Positions 27,204-39,592 of a DNA stretch of 64,000 nucleotides are shown here, piece after piece (positions within the stretch are counted from its first letter, which is position 1; every line of letters starts with the position of its first letter). The stretch comes from Prorocentrum cordatum (taxonomy: Eukaryota > Sar > Dinophyceae > Prorocentrales > Prorocentraceae). The stretch spans positions 584,138 through 648,137 of the forward strand of contig CAUYUJ010000847.1 of the NCBI GenBank assembly GCA_963575745.1, in the 5' to 3' direction. Under the pieces are notes generated by a model. The model ran no database searches. It was not told the DNA's origin and saw only the letters and a program-made list of their open reading frames with translations. A program made the position numbers and the translations under genes.

Positions 27204-29560
27204 TAAAACCAGACGGGGGAACCCGAGGAACAGAACAGGAACCCGAGGAGCCCTTGCAAGGAAGACAAGGCCGGGGGGAAACCCATGGCTCTTGTAAGGA
27301 AACAGGACTTGGCAACCCCGAAGGAAGGCCGCGACGATTGCGCCCAGCACCCACGGGTTCTTCCCAAACTCGCCGAACCCTTTGGGAAAGCCTATGTGGG
27401 TAAAATGGAGGCGGAAGCGGCACGAGAAAAGGAAAGGAGGAGCATGGGCAGGCGACATACTAAACCCGATCGGAGCTGAATTGGGAGATTTGACGCAATC
27501 AATGGTCGTTTAAGGTTTCATGCGCCAGGTACAGATTGGGTGATACTTCAATACTGGTGCGCACAGGCACCCGCCGAGGAGTTCAATGTTATTTCTGCGA
27601 GGGCATGGGAGTTCAAAAAACGGCGGACTCAAACACTGAAAGCCTTAATGGTGCTGCTCCCGATCGGAGCCCTTGCCCACCTTCCGCGAAATCGGCGATC
27701 TGATCGTGGTAAGGATCACGGTTCCCCTGACTTCTGGAGGCGGCCGCAGAGGCTCATGTATTCATCCGAGTTGTGCTTGGTTTGGCTTCAGACTGTCGTT
27801 GCGCCTGAATGTCATTCGCCCGGAAGTTTCATTGAATATTGATTGGTTTCGTATACATGCACGGATAGTTGCATGTCGTTTGGTTCGTTTCAGTTGGGCT
27901 TAGTTTGGCTCAGCGCGGCACTCATGGATTCATGCGTGCGTTCGGGTATTATGGCGTTGCGTCATTTAGGCCACATTGGTTCGGGCTTGTTTAACCTAGC
28001 CCACGATAGCCCGCCACAGCGTTGGCTGGCTTCACATCAGGTTCCCCTCGGGCTTGCTGTAACGCCGATTCGCGCAGCGTAGATCAGATCCTGCGTTCGT
28101 GGCTGCATATATATACACACACATATGATAGTAAAGCCCGCGCTGCTGCTCATAATTTTCAGGTGGCACAAAAGCCAGGTACGTTTAGGTTGGCGTCGGC
28201 TTGGTTGTTTGGTTTGCTAACAGCGCTAATGTTAGTTAAATATTCAGCAAACGGCATGGTATCACGTCGTTGTCCACTGTGAGCGAAGGCCCGACCTCGT
28301 TCCCACAGCTTCGGTGTCAAGTGTCTTCGTTTAGGGGAGGATGGCGCTGCTCGATAGCGCTAGATTTGCTCAGGCTGGCGATGAGCAGCTTACCTCGTAG
28401 TAGACAACACAAGAGCTGGACACACAGTTGCATGTCCACTGGGGCTACCGTACGCGATCTCTGGTTAGTTCCGTAAAGTTAGGAAGAGGGGTGGGAGTAG
28501 CCGAGAGATCTCCGAGCTAAGGGCGCTGTATTCCATCTTACCTTATTCTGGCGTTGTGTAGCCCAGGCCTGGTCGGCGTAGGTAGGCAAGCCGCTTTGGC
28601 CCGCCGTAGATAAGATAAGCAAGGCGATCTTGACGAAATATACGTTGCCCTTCTGGGACTTGGGTCTCTGGTTAAGTTCGGGCATGCATGTGCTAGTAGG
28701 GTATGGCTACTCGATAACATGTGATCAGAGCATGGCTTCTCTAGCCAGCACTAGAGTAGCCCAGCCTTCGACTAGGTCCAATGAGGCATGGCTAGTTCAG
28801 CTCAGCTCAGATTGGCTTCGACCGTGCGCGTTGCTCTTTTGTGTATCGTAGAATACCGACTGCATCCTACCAAGTGGAATTCGTAACATGCTGAAGCGCT
28901 TAACCACGAATGCTATGGGGCTGTAGCTCGACCTTTCGCTCCCGCAATCGCCTTTGTATTCACAACTGGGCATATATCCGCTTAGCCTACTCGGCATAAA
29001 TCTCGCTTAGCTCGGCTTATCTGCTCGATTGTCTGATCATGCATTCGCCCAGCTCGGCTTAGCATGTCCGAGGGCAGCTTAGATGTATGTATGACTAGGT
29101 TCCAGATGAGGTCAACGTTCAGCACGGTGCTTAAGTTGGTAACTTGGCCTTGTACTTTGCGTTCGGGATTGTGCTCGAGGACTTCACAGATGCGTTCCGG
29201 CTTGACCTCAGACTTGCCACCCGTGCTGCCCGTGCTTGGCTAACTTGTCTCAGCTTCGTTCATCGCAGCTGCAGCTCATGTCAGTCTCCGGCCTGCTCGG
29301 GCCGCCGCCTCCCGCCCCCCTCCCCCCCCTCGTGCCCCCTCGCCTCCCAGGGCCGCCTCGGAGACCCGATCCCAAGCAAACCCGACTCGCTGGCCGCCGG
29401 GGCCACGGTTCCGGTCCGACGCGGCCAGACCCTAGAAGATGAAACCAGATAGACCGACCAAACACACGATCGTCTGCCATGCGCGACAACATTGTGATTG
29501 GCATCGATCTCTGCGTGAATCCATTTGTACGTTGTGGGTTGTGTCAATTTCTTCAGCTTT
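27204..29560. other. No gene recognised
   Basis: About 27550-29100 is a lower-GC block with recurrent 'ttggctt', 'gctcggctta' and 'cagctcag' words, probably a decayed repeat. No domain or splice-consistent exon chain seen. Confidence 0.4.
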
Positions 29561-29835
29561 CATTCGTAATAAATATAGAATCCGAATAATAGTAGTAGTA
29601 ATAAGAATACGAATGAGAAGAATACTGAAAAGAGTATTTATAGTAAGGTTAACCACAATAACAATGCTGAGACGAAGAAGAAGAAGAAAACTTCTTATTA
29701 TAAAAGACAGTATTACTAACGATACGAATAAAGGCAGTAATGATGATGTTAGTAGTAATAATAGTATTCTTTTTAAACTAAAAATAAAAAAAGAGTGCGA
29801 ACAATAATAATAATCATGGTAATAGTAATGCACAT
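29561..29835. repeat. AT-rich AAT/AGT/AAG microsatellite block
   Basis: Irregular runs such as 'aatagtagtagtaataag' and 'gaagaagaagaagaaaac', strikingly AT-rich against the surroundings. Confidence 0.8.
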
Positions 29836-30967
29836 GCATGATTTTATCATCTTCGAGGACCAGTATCAGCCAGGGCCAGGGAGCTGGGCGCGGCGAGGTC
29901 GGTCTGGGGCGATCCGTCGGCGATGCGGATTCCCCGCAGCCGCCGCCTACCCTGCGGCGCCGCCCCCGCGGCCCAGGCCGAGAGACTGGCGCTCGCCGCC
30001 ACCCTGGACGAGGCGGGCCCCCCCCCCCCGCCGCCGCTCGATGGCTGGCCGCCTCGGCGGTGGACGCTCGGAGCTCGGGCTGCAAGCGGCTCGCACGGCT
30101 GCGTGGAAGCGTCGGCGCGTTGCTCTCGGCTCTCCGAGTGGCTCCGCACCCCCCCACCTCCGAGGACCCCCAGCCAATGCTCGCCCCCTCCCTCCCCCAT
30201 CCCAAGTGGGCTTGCCGTCGCGAGCTTGCGGTGGCGTAAGTGGCAAGCCCTCTCGACCCCGAGCGCCACCCGCAGCCTCGCACGAAGTGCATCGGAGCTC
30301 AGCAGGAGTGCTCACGCCTCGGTCCGACGACGACTCCAGGCCCCACCACTCCCTCTACACCCCTACTTTTCCCCCAGTTACTCTTCTACACACCCCTCCC
30401 AAGCAGTGGGTCAAGCAGGTGGAGTCGGAGGGGGAGGAGAGGAGGAGGCCAAGCGAGGCGCGCCCGCGCCATGTCTGACATTTTACCCATCCCACCCAGC
30501 CCTTGCTGCTGCGCTGAAGCATGTTCTCCCTGCCGGTTGAGGTGTCTCCGATGGCCTTGGTCCTCAAGACGATCAGTTGTGCAATATGCAATCGGAAGAG
30601 GAGGTTGGTTCACCGGACGAGGATGGATGAGGCAAGAAGAGGAGCGGCAGGATCAGGAGCAGGAACATCAGGAGCAGGAGGACAAAGGGGAAGGCGAGAG
30701 AAACAGAGGGGGGCGGCAACGACGAGGAACGGATCGGATCCAGAAACGTGTGGCCCGCGCTGTGGCGAGAGCGCGAGTCTCAACGACGGGAGCCAAGTGC
30801 CGATCCTGACGTTCGACCGAAGCGCTACAGCGAGAGGATATATTGCTTCAGGACCGAAGCAGATCCGATTGAACAGACACATCGGAGAAACACAGATTCG
30901 GAATCCGACTTTCGTCGTGCGCAAGAAAATGGAAAGACGCCCCCGCATAACACAGTGTAAATATAGC

Positions 30968-31001
<34 letters not shown>

Positions 31002-31960
31002 CAGGCGAGCAGACAGAGAGAACACAAGAGAGAGAGAGAGAGATTGAGAAAGGAAGAGGAAGAGAGAGGCAGGCAGAGAGGGGAGTAGCATCCGTATTGT
31101 GCCATTGCGAAGATAGGGGAAGAGGAAGAGGGAGATGAAGATTGAAGAGGAGGTGCAGAAGGTGGTTGTGATGGAGGGGCAGGTTGGGGCGCACGTAGAA
31201 ATATAGGTGCAGGTGGAGGTATAGATGTAGGTGATGTTGGAGATGCAGTTGCAGATGGAGGTGGAAACAGCGGGTCGATAATGTGGAGTGGAGGAGGAAG
31301 AATAAGCATCGCACGTGGCTGCAGCACTAGCAGTGGCTAAAGTTGTGACAAACATCGATGGCGTGGCAGGGCGCGTCGGGTCGACATATTCGTGGCGGCA
31401 TCTCCAATGGCGGCAGCAAAAGCCGTGATGGTGCAACGGCGCTGGCGGCGGCAGCAGTGCGTGGAGGCAGTCGCGCGAGCAGCACCCGCGATGGCTCACC
31501 ATCGTCGAACCGATCCCCACCCACTCTGCGCCATGGAACCTCAGCCCCACCAGGTCACCCGCCTAGGTGGGGATAGGTTCTGGGAAACCCACGGGAACCA
31601 GCATACATCCCCACGCAGGGGGTAAGTCGGCCAGTGGGGCCAAGGCCATGCCGGTGGGGATAGAGATCGGTGAAACTCGGGGAACGAACTCTGCCGTAAA
31701 CATAAATTGTCGGGAGGCCTGCGGATTCATCGGATCTGCAGTGGAGTCCCCTGGCGGCGCCCGGCTGCTCCAATTTCTCGATGCGTGGGCCCTGGAGGTC
31801 TGGACCGCTTCCCTAGGGCCCGTTTGTCGTCCTGAGCCGTTTTTCGACGGGCCCGAAGCCCGACGAGGGCCCCCGGAGGCCGAAAGCAACCCAAAACCTC
31901 CCGCTCCAATGTTTGTTGGAGCGATCGGATCTCTGGGTGGCCTGTTTCCTTGTAAATGAT
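29836..31960. other. No gene recognised; GA- and GGA-rich tracts
   Basis: GC-rich to 30480, then GAGA runs at about 30965-31080 and GGTG/GGAG-rich sequence at about 31130-31300. At 31797-31907 lies an inverted partial family C element. At 31683-31735 there is a left arm of the hairpin family (gccgtaaacataaattgtc, gcggattcatcggatc). Confidence 0.45.
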
Positions 31961-32139
31961 GCTCAATGGCGGGAGGAGCGCTCCTCCACCTCCAGCGGGG
32001 GCAGCAGCGGCAGCGGCGAGGCAGCCGAGGCACCCCCGCGATCGGCAGCGGCGGCCGTGGCAGCGGCGACGGCGGCCAGCGATGGCGGCCAGCAGCGGCG
32101 GCGGCGCAGCCCCACGGCGCATCCAGGGTGTTCTTGTCC

Positions 32140-32260
32140 TGGCCCCCAGAAGAAGAAAAAGAAGAAGTAGAAGAAGGAACAACAACAGAAAAAACGTGGA
32201 TTAATATAAGTTGTTGGCGCTCCGCGAGGATTTCTCGGATCCGCGCTGAACCCCAGAAAG
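32140..32260 (+). repeat. Left half of an introner-like hairpin element (A7)
   Basis: 'gaagaagtagaagaagg' is followed by 'ataagttgttggcgctccgc' and 'ggatttctcggatccgcgct', then the homology stops. Confidence 0.55.
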
Positions 32261-32399
32261 CTGGGGGACTTCCGAGCCTTCTGAGAAGACCAACCCCTTC
32301 TCGCTTCCCCCCTCGCTCGCCGCCAACTGACGCTGCGTTGTCGGCACTGCGCTGTTGGTGTTGCTACGGCTGCTGATGACACTGCGCTGCTGACAAGGC

Positions 32400-32520
32400 G
32401 CTACTGGTCAGAGCGAGGGGGCCGACGGTCATTCACTGTCCCTGGGTGCGTGGCTGAACTGGGCTTCCGCGGTGCGGACTATTGTTGTTGTTGTTGGTGG
32501 TGTTGGTGTTTTTCTTGTTG
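32400..32520 (+). repeat. Third copy of the '(GTT)n plus cattcactgtccctggg' repeat
   Basis: Contains 'gagcgagggggccgacggtc', 'attcactgtccctgggtgcg' and a GTT/TTG run, as at 42575-42830 and, inverted, at 47370-47910. Confidence 0.6.
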
Positions 32521-32539
32521 AGCCCCCACAACTGAAGAA

Positions 32540-33185
32540 TAATTATTGTTGATCCCCCCCTCCGGTAACGTATGTGTTTTTCAATTGAGGTGCCCCTCCC
32601 AGGGCTCGCACCTTGTTTTTTTATCCGGGGAAGTCTTCCTCCTCAGACTGCGCTGTTGGCCCCCGAGCTACAACAAGAACGGTTCCCGCCGGATACTTCC
32701 TCGCAATGTATTACGGAATCGCGCTCTCGCTAAGGACTTCCTTGCACTGTATCACAGAATCGCGCTCTCGCCTATGACTCCCTCGCAATTTATTCAGGCG
32801 CCACGTCCTCGCTATTCAGGAATCGCGCTCTCGCTTGGGACCTCCTCATAATTTAGTTGGGAATCGCGCTCTCGCCATAGACTTCCTGGCGAATAACGCA
32901 GGATTCACGCAATCGCGTAACATAGTTGTTTTTTTCATTGAAGTGCCCCTGCCGGGGCTCGCTGTGTTTTTGTTGGAGAAAGTCTTCCTGGTCAAACTGT
33001 GCCCCTGGCCCCTGGTTTACAACAACAGCAACAGTAGCATCAACAACAACAACAACAACAATCATTCCAAGACTATTCGCTCTTACCTGCCCGTGCGTCA
33101 TTCAAGAAGTTCCCCACACCCTCGATACCCGCCCTTTTTGTCTTCGATCACACCCCCTTTGGGGGGGATTATTTAGTTTGCGGGG
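32540..33185. repeat. Composite repeat: inverted family D pieces around an inverted ~55-bp tandem array
   Basis: 32555-32690 and 32925-33040 are the reverse complement of the left half of the family D unit (35220-35380). 32690-32930 is an inverted array of 'cctcgcaatttat..ggaatcgcgctctcgc'. 33055-33180 is the right half of family D in direct orientation (caacaatcattccaagact, cgataccc, tcttcgatc). Confidence 0.6.
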
Positions 33186-33245
33186 GGCGGCGGGCTTAGA
33201 CAGGCGGGCAAACCTGAACGGGCGGACAATCCTTCGTGGGCGTAC

Positions 33246-34184
33246 ATGTGCCCGCTATTGGAATTGGTGTGGGCCATGCAAAAAGACGGGCCAGACATCA
33301 ACCGCCAGACATCAACCGCCAGCGTGGGTTTATCATTGCACCCGGACAAGACGAAGATATTCACAAATGCGCGCAAGAAGTTTGGAAGGCAAGCAGCTGC
33401 ATCGGTGAACGTGAACGGCCTGGACATCGAGATCCTCCCGAGGACAGCAGCTATCAAATATTTGGGGCGTCTTGTATCTTGCGAGAACCCTTTCGATTGC
33501 GAGCTCAACAACAGGATCCGGAAGGCATGGGCAGCGTATAGAATCCATAAGCAAGAGTTGACAAGCAGACATTATCCACTGAGAGACCGAATTCGGCTGC
33601 TGAACAGCACGGTGGCGCCCACGCTGCTGTATGGTAGCGAAGTATGGCCTGTGACTCGCGACGTAGAGCATAAAATCACATGCGTGCAGCGGAGAATGCT
33701 TAGACACATGTTAGCCACAAAACGTAAAGTAGTATCGCGAGAGGAGGCGCACGACGTTGATGCTGAGTATGCTGACGTGGACAGCAACCCCAAGTCAGAG
33801 CCAGAATGCGCGTCTTCAGGTTCTCCAGAGAATACACACATGGAGCCGTGGGCAGACTTCATCCGAAGAGCAACACGGATGACAGAAGAACATTTGCAGG
33901 CTGCCCATGTTGATTCATGGGTGCGTCAGCAAAGGAGAAGGAAATGGCGCTGGGCATACCGGGTGGCAAATATGGACTCCGACCGTTGGGCTTCGCAAGC
34001 GATGTCTTGGGATCCGTCGTTGACTTCGCACACAGCGCGTCGGTCCACTGGCAGGCCAAAGAGGCGTTGGGACGACGACATCCGGGAGTACATCAACAAA
34101 CAAGATACCGGCATGTCATGGCAGCATTGCGCGAAGCAACATGATATGTGGAGTGCTTCGGAGGAACGGTTTGTGAGAGAGTGA
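33246..34184 (+). pseudogene. 5'-truncated LINE reverse transcriptase C-terminus
   Basis: The 312-residue frame starts beyond the catalytic palm: GLSLHPDKTKIF, IKYLGRLVS, LNNRIRKAWAAYRIHKQEL, LLNSTVAPTLLYGSEVW, HKITCVQRRMLRHML, then GRPKRRWDDDIREY and WQHCAKQHDMW. These are the thumb and connection blocks and the C-terminal 'GRP..RW.DDI' block common in non-LTR retrotransposons of this type. The palm with (F/Y)xDD is absent, and unrelated repeat sequence begins upstream of about 33190. This fits 5' truncation on insertion. The frame itself is intact to TGA. Confidence 0.8.
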
Positions 34185-34735
34185 GCATCTTGAGCCGTGT
34201 GTAGTGTACATACATGTAGTTTTCCACACATGTCAATGCATTGATAGTCAGTTTTCCCAATGCGAGGGACTGCGTGTCCCATGCGCCTGCCCTCTGAGAG
34301 GACCGCCCCTCGGGGCTGGAATGCGGGCCTGTCTGTCTGTCTGTTTGTCATGCAAAAAGAGGAGGGAGAGAACGAGGGAGAGTGGGAGGAAGGGAGGGGG
34401 AGGGACGAAGGAAGAGGGACAACGCCAGTAGAGAAGAAGCGAAGAGGGGGGCGGTTGAGTAGAGGCAGAGAGAGAGAGAGAGAGAGAGAGAAAACAAAAA
34501 AAAGAGAGGTAGAGAAAGAGAGAGAGAGGGAGAGGAGATAGAGAGACAGAGAACAAAAAAAGGGAGGGAGGAGGCAGGAGAGGGGAGGGAGAAGGGAGGA
34601 GGGAGAGGAGGGAGAGGGGATACGGCAGAGAGGCATAAGGAGGAGGGAAGAGAGGACGGGGAGAGAGGGTAGGAGAGGAGGGAGGAGGGAGGAGGGAGGA
34701 GGGAGAGGGAGGAGGAGCAGGAAGGTAAGAGCGCG
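34185..34735. repeat. GA/GGA purine-rich tract
   Basis: About 34340-34730 is almost entirely purine on the plus strand, with GAGAG runs near 34460-34550 and 'gggagga' repeats to 34720. Confidence 0.8.
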
Positions 34736-35225
34736 AACGTTCGAGGAAGTCCTAGGCGAAAGCGCCGTTCCTGAAGGAAGTCTCGGGCGGGAGCCCACGA
34801 CGGGCGGGCGATCCCTTGACGGGCGGGTCGGGCGGGCGGGGCATTCAAGCGGGATGCCTGAGCATGGCGGGAGCGCGATTGCTAAATTGTGACGACGTCC
34901 TTGGCGCACCGTGCTTCCTGAGCGTCGAAAGCGCGATGTTTGAATACATTGCGTGGGAGTCACAGGCGAGAGAGAGAAATGCTCTCTGGCGGGAGCGGGG
35001 GTCTTGATTAAACTACGAGGAAGTCTTGATTCAATCGCGAGGAAGTCTCAAGCGGGAGCGCCCTTCCTGGATAAGGTTTGAGGAAGTTTCAGATCGGAGC
35101 GGGGGCCCTCACTAAATTGCAAGGAAGGCACAAGCGGGAGCACCGATCCTGAGCAAATGGTGAGGAAGTCTAAGGCGGGAGCGGGGGTCCTGAGGAAATT
35201 TGGAGGAAGTCAGAAGCGGGAGCCG
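34736..35225 (+). repeat. ~50-60-bp tandem array ('aggaagtctcaggcgggagcg')
   Basis: Recurring 'gaggaagt.t.agcgggag' units alternate with 'cctga.taaatt'. The same array is at 35790-36150 and 37190-37440, and inverted at 32690-32930. It is related to the 537-1465 repeat. Confidence 0.7.
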
Positions 35226-35387
35226 TTGTTGTTGTAGTCTGGGGGGCCAGAGGCACAGTTTGAGCACCAAGATTTCCCCTGTCAAAAAAAGGGTGCGAGC
35301 GTCGGGGGGGGGCACATTTTGATTGAGAAGAAACAGCATGCACCGGTGAGGGGGGTTCAACAGTAATTAATCTTCAGACGTGAGAAC

Positions 35388-35418
<31 letters not shown>

Positions 35419-35665
35419 GAGCAACAACAATAACAATAATAATAGTAACAACAACAGTGACGATAATAATAATAACAATAATTTCAATAACAATAGCAAT
35501 AACAATAACCAAACAATAACAATAACAACAACAATCATTCCAAGACTGCTCGCTCCTACCGGCCCGCGTGTCATTCATTATGCATATCCCAAACCTTGGA
35601 TACCCGCCCTCTTCGTCTTCGATCGTACCCCCTTCTGGGGGGTTATATTCCTTCCTGGCCACGTG
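35220..35665 (+). repeat. Composite repeat family D, copy 1
   Basis: Order: 'gttgttgttgtagtctgggg', 'cagtttgagcaccaagattt', 'gggtgcgagcgtcg', 'aaacagcatgcaccggtgag', an AAC-type microsatellite, 'aacaatcattccaagactg', 'gatacccgccctcttcgtct', 'cgatcgtacccccttctgg', ending near 'ccacgtgtagttgg'. Copies: 36148-36500 and 37430-37700, with a partial at 41040-41130. Confidence 0.7.
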
Positions 35666-35789
35666 TAGTTGGAGAAGCCCCTAAGCAAGGAAACGAAAGG
35701 GAAGAGACAAAAAGAGAGGACGAAGGGATCGGAGGAAGGGAGGGCTTAGAGGGGCAAGAAAAAGGGGATGTTTGGCGGACGAGAGAAGG

Positions 35790-37440
35790 GGGGGGGACTA
35801 AAGCGCAAGGAAATCTTAAGCGGGAGCGCCGTTTTTGAGGAAATTATGAGGAAGCCACAGACGGGAGGGGGGGGTCTTGATTAAAAGGCGAAAAAGTCAC
35901 AGGCGGGAGCGCCGATCCTGAATAGATTGGGAGGAAGTCTCAGGCGGGAGCGGGGGTCCTGAGTAAAGTCGGAAGAAGTCTCAGGCGGGGGCCGTTGTTG
36001 TTGTAGTTTGGAGGAGCAACAATGCAATTTGACCCGGAATAAATTATGAGGAAGTCTCAAGCGGCAGCGCCGTTCCTGAGTAAATAGGGAGGAAGTCTCA
36101 GAAGAGAGGGGGGTCCTGAGTAAATTTGGAGGAAATCATAGGCGGGAGCCGTTGTTGTTGTAGTCCGGGGGGCCAGGGGCACAGTTTGAGCACCAAGATT
36201 TGCCCTGTCAAAAAGCAGGGTGCGAGCGTCGAGGGGTACCTTTTTGATATAGAAAAAACAGCATACACCGGTGATGGGGGATCAACAATGATTACTATTC
36301 AGAAATGAGAAGCCAACAACAACAACGACAACGACAACGACAACAACAACGACAACAACAGCAATCATTTTATGACTGTTCGCACTTATCTGCTCGCGTG
36401 TCATCCAATATGCATATCTCAAGTCCTGGATACCCGCCCTCTTCGTCTTCGATCGTACCCCCTTTTGGAGGGTATATTCATTCCCTGCCACGTGTGGTTG
36501 GTGAAGCCCTTGAAAACGAAGGGTAACAGACAACGACGGAGAATGAGGACGAAGGGATCGGAGGAAGGGAGGGGAGGGGCAAGAAGGCGGGAGGATAATG
36601 ATTTGCGCTGCGAGTGGCGATTCAGCTTGCGCCAGCCACTCCAACACAGGTGAACAATAAGTTTCGCTATGGGTCGCGCCATAAACAGCGCCACGTACCA
36701 CCCCCTTGAAAGAACATATCGTGGATACCCGCGCGGGGGGACGCACAGTTGCGAACTGGTGTCAGAAACAAATTGCGTGGAACCCTGAAGAGAAGCGGGA
36801 TGTTGGGAGAGTGGTGCGGAAGGACAGTGAGAACTGCAACCGCGTCGAGAGGAACGCGGGGATGTGGAATGGATTGGGATGGAGTGGACAAGAGTAGGGT
36901 CTCAGGAGGAGGAGCGGCAAGGAGTGGAGAAGAGGAACCGGGAGGAGTGCGGAGGAGCGGGGGTCGCACGGAGGAATCTGGAGGAGGGACTGGGAATCTG
37001 AAGACAGCAACGGGGCCACGAAGGGCAGCGAGCGAAGGCGACTACGGAATCAGCACGGGCAGCCATCTTCATCGAAGGCGGGCGAAGGGCAGCAAGCGGC
37101 GACTGCAGTCCCTAACGGGCTGGTCGGGCGGGCAGGCCCAGACGGGCGGGTCGAGCGGGCGGGTCGTTGAAGCGTAAATTCTGCTTGAACCGCCAGGCAA
37201 TATGTAGCGGGAGCGCGATTCCTGAGTCTCGAGGAGCGGCATTTGAATAAATTGTGAGGAAGTATCAGGCGGGAGCCGCGATTCCGTGGTAAGTTGCGAG
37301 AAAGTCCCAAGCGAGAGCGCGATTCTTCAATACATTGTGAGGAAGTATCAGGCGGGAGCCGCGATCCGGTGGTAAGTTGCGAGGAAGTCCCAAGCGAGAG
37401 CGCGATTCTTCCATAAATTGTGAAGAAGTATCAGGCGGGA
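35790..37440 (+). repeat. Further tandem-array and family D copies
   Basis: 35800-36150 tandem units; 36148-36500 family D copy 2; 36700-37190 unassigned GC/GA-rich sequence; 37190-37440 tandem units. No gene recognised between 34185 and 37790. Confidence 0.6.
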
Positions 37441-37700
37441 GCCGGTGTTGTCGTAAACCGGGGGGGCCAACAATGCAGGTTGACCTTCAAAATTTTCCCT
37501 TATGAAAAACAGGTGCGAGCCCCGGGAAGGGCACTTCAATCGAAAAAACAATGTGCACCGGACGGGGGGGATCAACAGTATATTTTTTTCATAAATGAGA
37601 GTTCAACAACAACAGCAACAACAACAATCATTTTAAAATTGTTCGCTCCTATCTGCGCACGTGCCAATCAATGCGTATACCTATACGACCACCCTTCGGG
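37430..37700 (+). repeat. Composite repeat family D, copy 3
   Basis: 'gccggtgttgtcgtaaaccg', 'aggtgcgagccccggg', 'caatgtgcaccggac', then an AAC microsatellite and 'caatcattttaaaattgttc'. The right part diverges after 'cgcacgtgcc'. Confidence 0.6.
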
Positions 37701-37789
37701 TGATAAGGAGGTTCGGGGGGGAGGAACCAACGTCTCACTCGATCGGTCTCACTACCGATTGTACGATCGATCTTTCTCGACCGACATAT

Positions 37790-38190
37790 TAACATCATCA
37801 TCATCGGAACACCATCATCATCATCACCATCAGAACACCACCATCATCATCACCATCATCATTTCATCATCATCTGGACACCATCATCATCATCAGCAAC
37901 ATCATCATCACCAACATCATCATCATCGGGACACCATCATCATCGTCACCATCATCATCACCATCATCATCATCATCATCATCATCATCGGGACACCAAC
38001 ATCATCATCAACAGCAGCATCATCATCAGCGGGCCACCACCATCAAATCATCAGCATCACATCATCAGCATCATCCTCAGCATCAGCATCATCATCGGGG
38101 CACCATCATCGTCATCATCATCTTCAACCACATCATCATCGGGACACCACCATCACCATCATCATCAGCATCACCATCATCATCATCAGC
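37790..38190. repeat. ATC minisatellite with recurring 'gggacacc', left of LINE 2
   Basis: ATC/CAT runs are interrupted about every 30-60 bp by 'atcgg(a/g)acacc'. The same composite array resumes at 40610 on the far side of the LINE. Confidence 0.85.
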
Positions 38191-39059
38191 ATGCCTGTTT
38201 TTTCTGGAAGTTTTCCAGGCGTTTCAGAAAGAGTTGATGGACCAGATGAAAAGGAATGACAAGGGGCTTGGAAGAGCTGAAGAAGGTGAAGGAAACCCTT
38301 GAAGAGCACACACAATCCATTCAGAAAGTATTCCGCCGTCTGGAGCTTCTCGAGTCGAACGACGCGGGCAACGCTCCCGGGTTTGCCGCCGAGCCGCCCG
38401 CTTAGTATCATCGTGGTCCGGCTGGGGGCCGTTCGAGCAGCCAGCCTCCGCCAGGTTCTTCTTCCATCGCTGGCTTCAATCCTAAACGTGTGTGGGTGAA
38501 AGGCTTTCCTGAGATGTTCAGTCGTACCGCGTTTCAGAACCATTTCGACCAGCAGATCAAGCCCATCGTGGATCCAGTTTACCATCCAGGTTTGCGACTC
38601 CGCGCTTTCAACTTCGAGCGCCAGTACAGTTTTGACTGCCCATCTGAGGCAAGTGCCGGTGCCATTATCGAGGTCTTGCGGGCACAGGAGAACAAGGTGA
38701 ATTGGACTGACCCCACATCCCAACAAGTGGCCCAGCTCCGGGTCATGCCCGACAAACGGTTTGAGCACCGTTTCAAGGAGAAGATTTTGGGGAGGTTTTG
38801 GAAATCTTGCCTGGACAAGTTTTCGTCTCACTCTTCTTGGTCCCAGCAATATCGTCTTGGAGTGAATGGCCCTAAGGGCAAATTGCTTCTCATTACAAAT
38901 CTCCGTGCGCATGTTCTTTTCTCAGTTTCGGAAGTGATGTCCAGAAATGGGACCCCTTATTGCGACATTATTCCCGAATACACCTATTTGGAACAATGGG
39001 GAGTGACCAAGGAGCTTGCTGACGGTTTTGTATCATCTGCTCTTGCAGCGACGCAGTGA
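38190..39059 (+). pseudogene. LINE 2 ORF1, nucleic-acid-binding protein relic
   Basis: The N-terminal part (38190-38407) encodes a charged coiled coil (QMKRNDKG, then in another frame LEELKKVKETLEEH and VFRRLELLES), with a frameshift near 38268 and TAG near 38403. The downstream frame 38490-39059 (189 codons) has KGFPEMFSR, an RRM-like stretch and FWKSCLDKF, and ends in TGA. Confidence 0.6.
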
Positions 39060-39143
39060 GAACACTCAAGGTGGGAGGCTTCGATATCTGTCGCTGCCGC
39101 TGCCTCTGCTATCTCGCTCCACTCTCCTGTCTTTCTTGGGGAC

Positions 39144-39592
39144 GTGTTGGCTGCATCGTGGAACTGTCAGGCCCTCTTCGGAGCTACATCTGGAAGTCAT
39201 GCCCGCCAATTGGCTACATTCAGATGGGTTCAACGTTTGGCAGCTTATCACCACGTTGTTTGTCTCCAGGAAACTCATGGTGTTTCTGAAGACTTGGTAT
39301 CTCTTGGAAAACTCTTCCCGCACCACCATCTGCTAGGATCCTTTGGAAGGTCTCATGCTGTTGGGGGGCTCGTGGTGACAATATCGAAGGAGTTTGTCAC
39401 TACCGTTCCAGATTGCCATGATCTTTGGGCCGGGTCTATCTTCAGAGTCACGCTCTCTACGGCCAAGGGGCAGCTCCAGATACTCAACGTTCATATAAAT
39501 CCTGCTTGGGACTCTCCGACTCGGGAGCGTGCTTTGCAACTAATTCAGGGCGAGCTCCGGTCGCGTCGCTCTGGTGGCATGTTCATGGTCCT
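39144..39592 (+). pseudogene. LINE 2 endonuclease N-terminal part
   Basis: LAASWNCQALFG and HHVVCLQETHG match the first blocks of apurinic-type (EEP) LINE endonucleases (WN.., LQE). GGLVVTISKEF, LQILNVHI and GGMFMVLA follow. The expected GDFN block does not follow; frame and homology change at about 39592. Confidence 0.7.

Noticed and set aside
27224-27235. CGGG-GGAA-CCCG, a GNRA hairpin look-alike outside the retrotransposon
   Set aside because: Lacks the outer G-C pair and the trailing GCC of the family and lies in a gaaccc-rich repeat; treated as chance.
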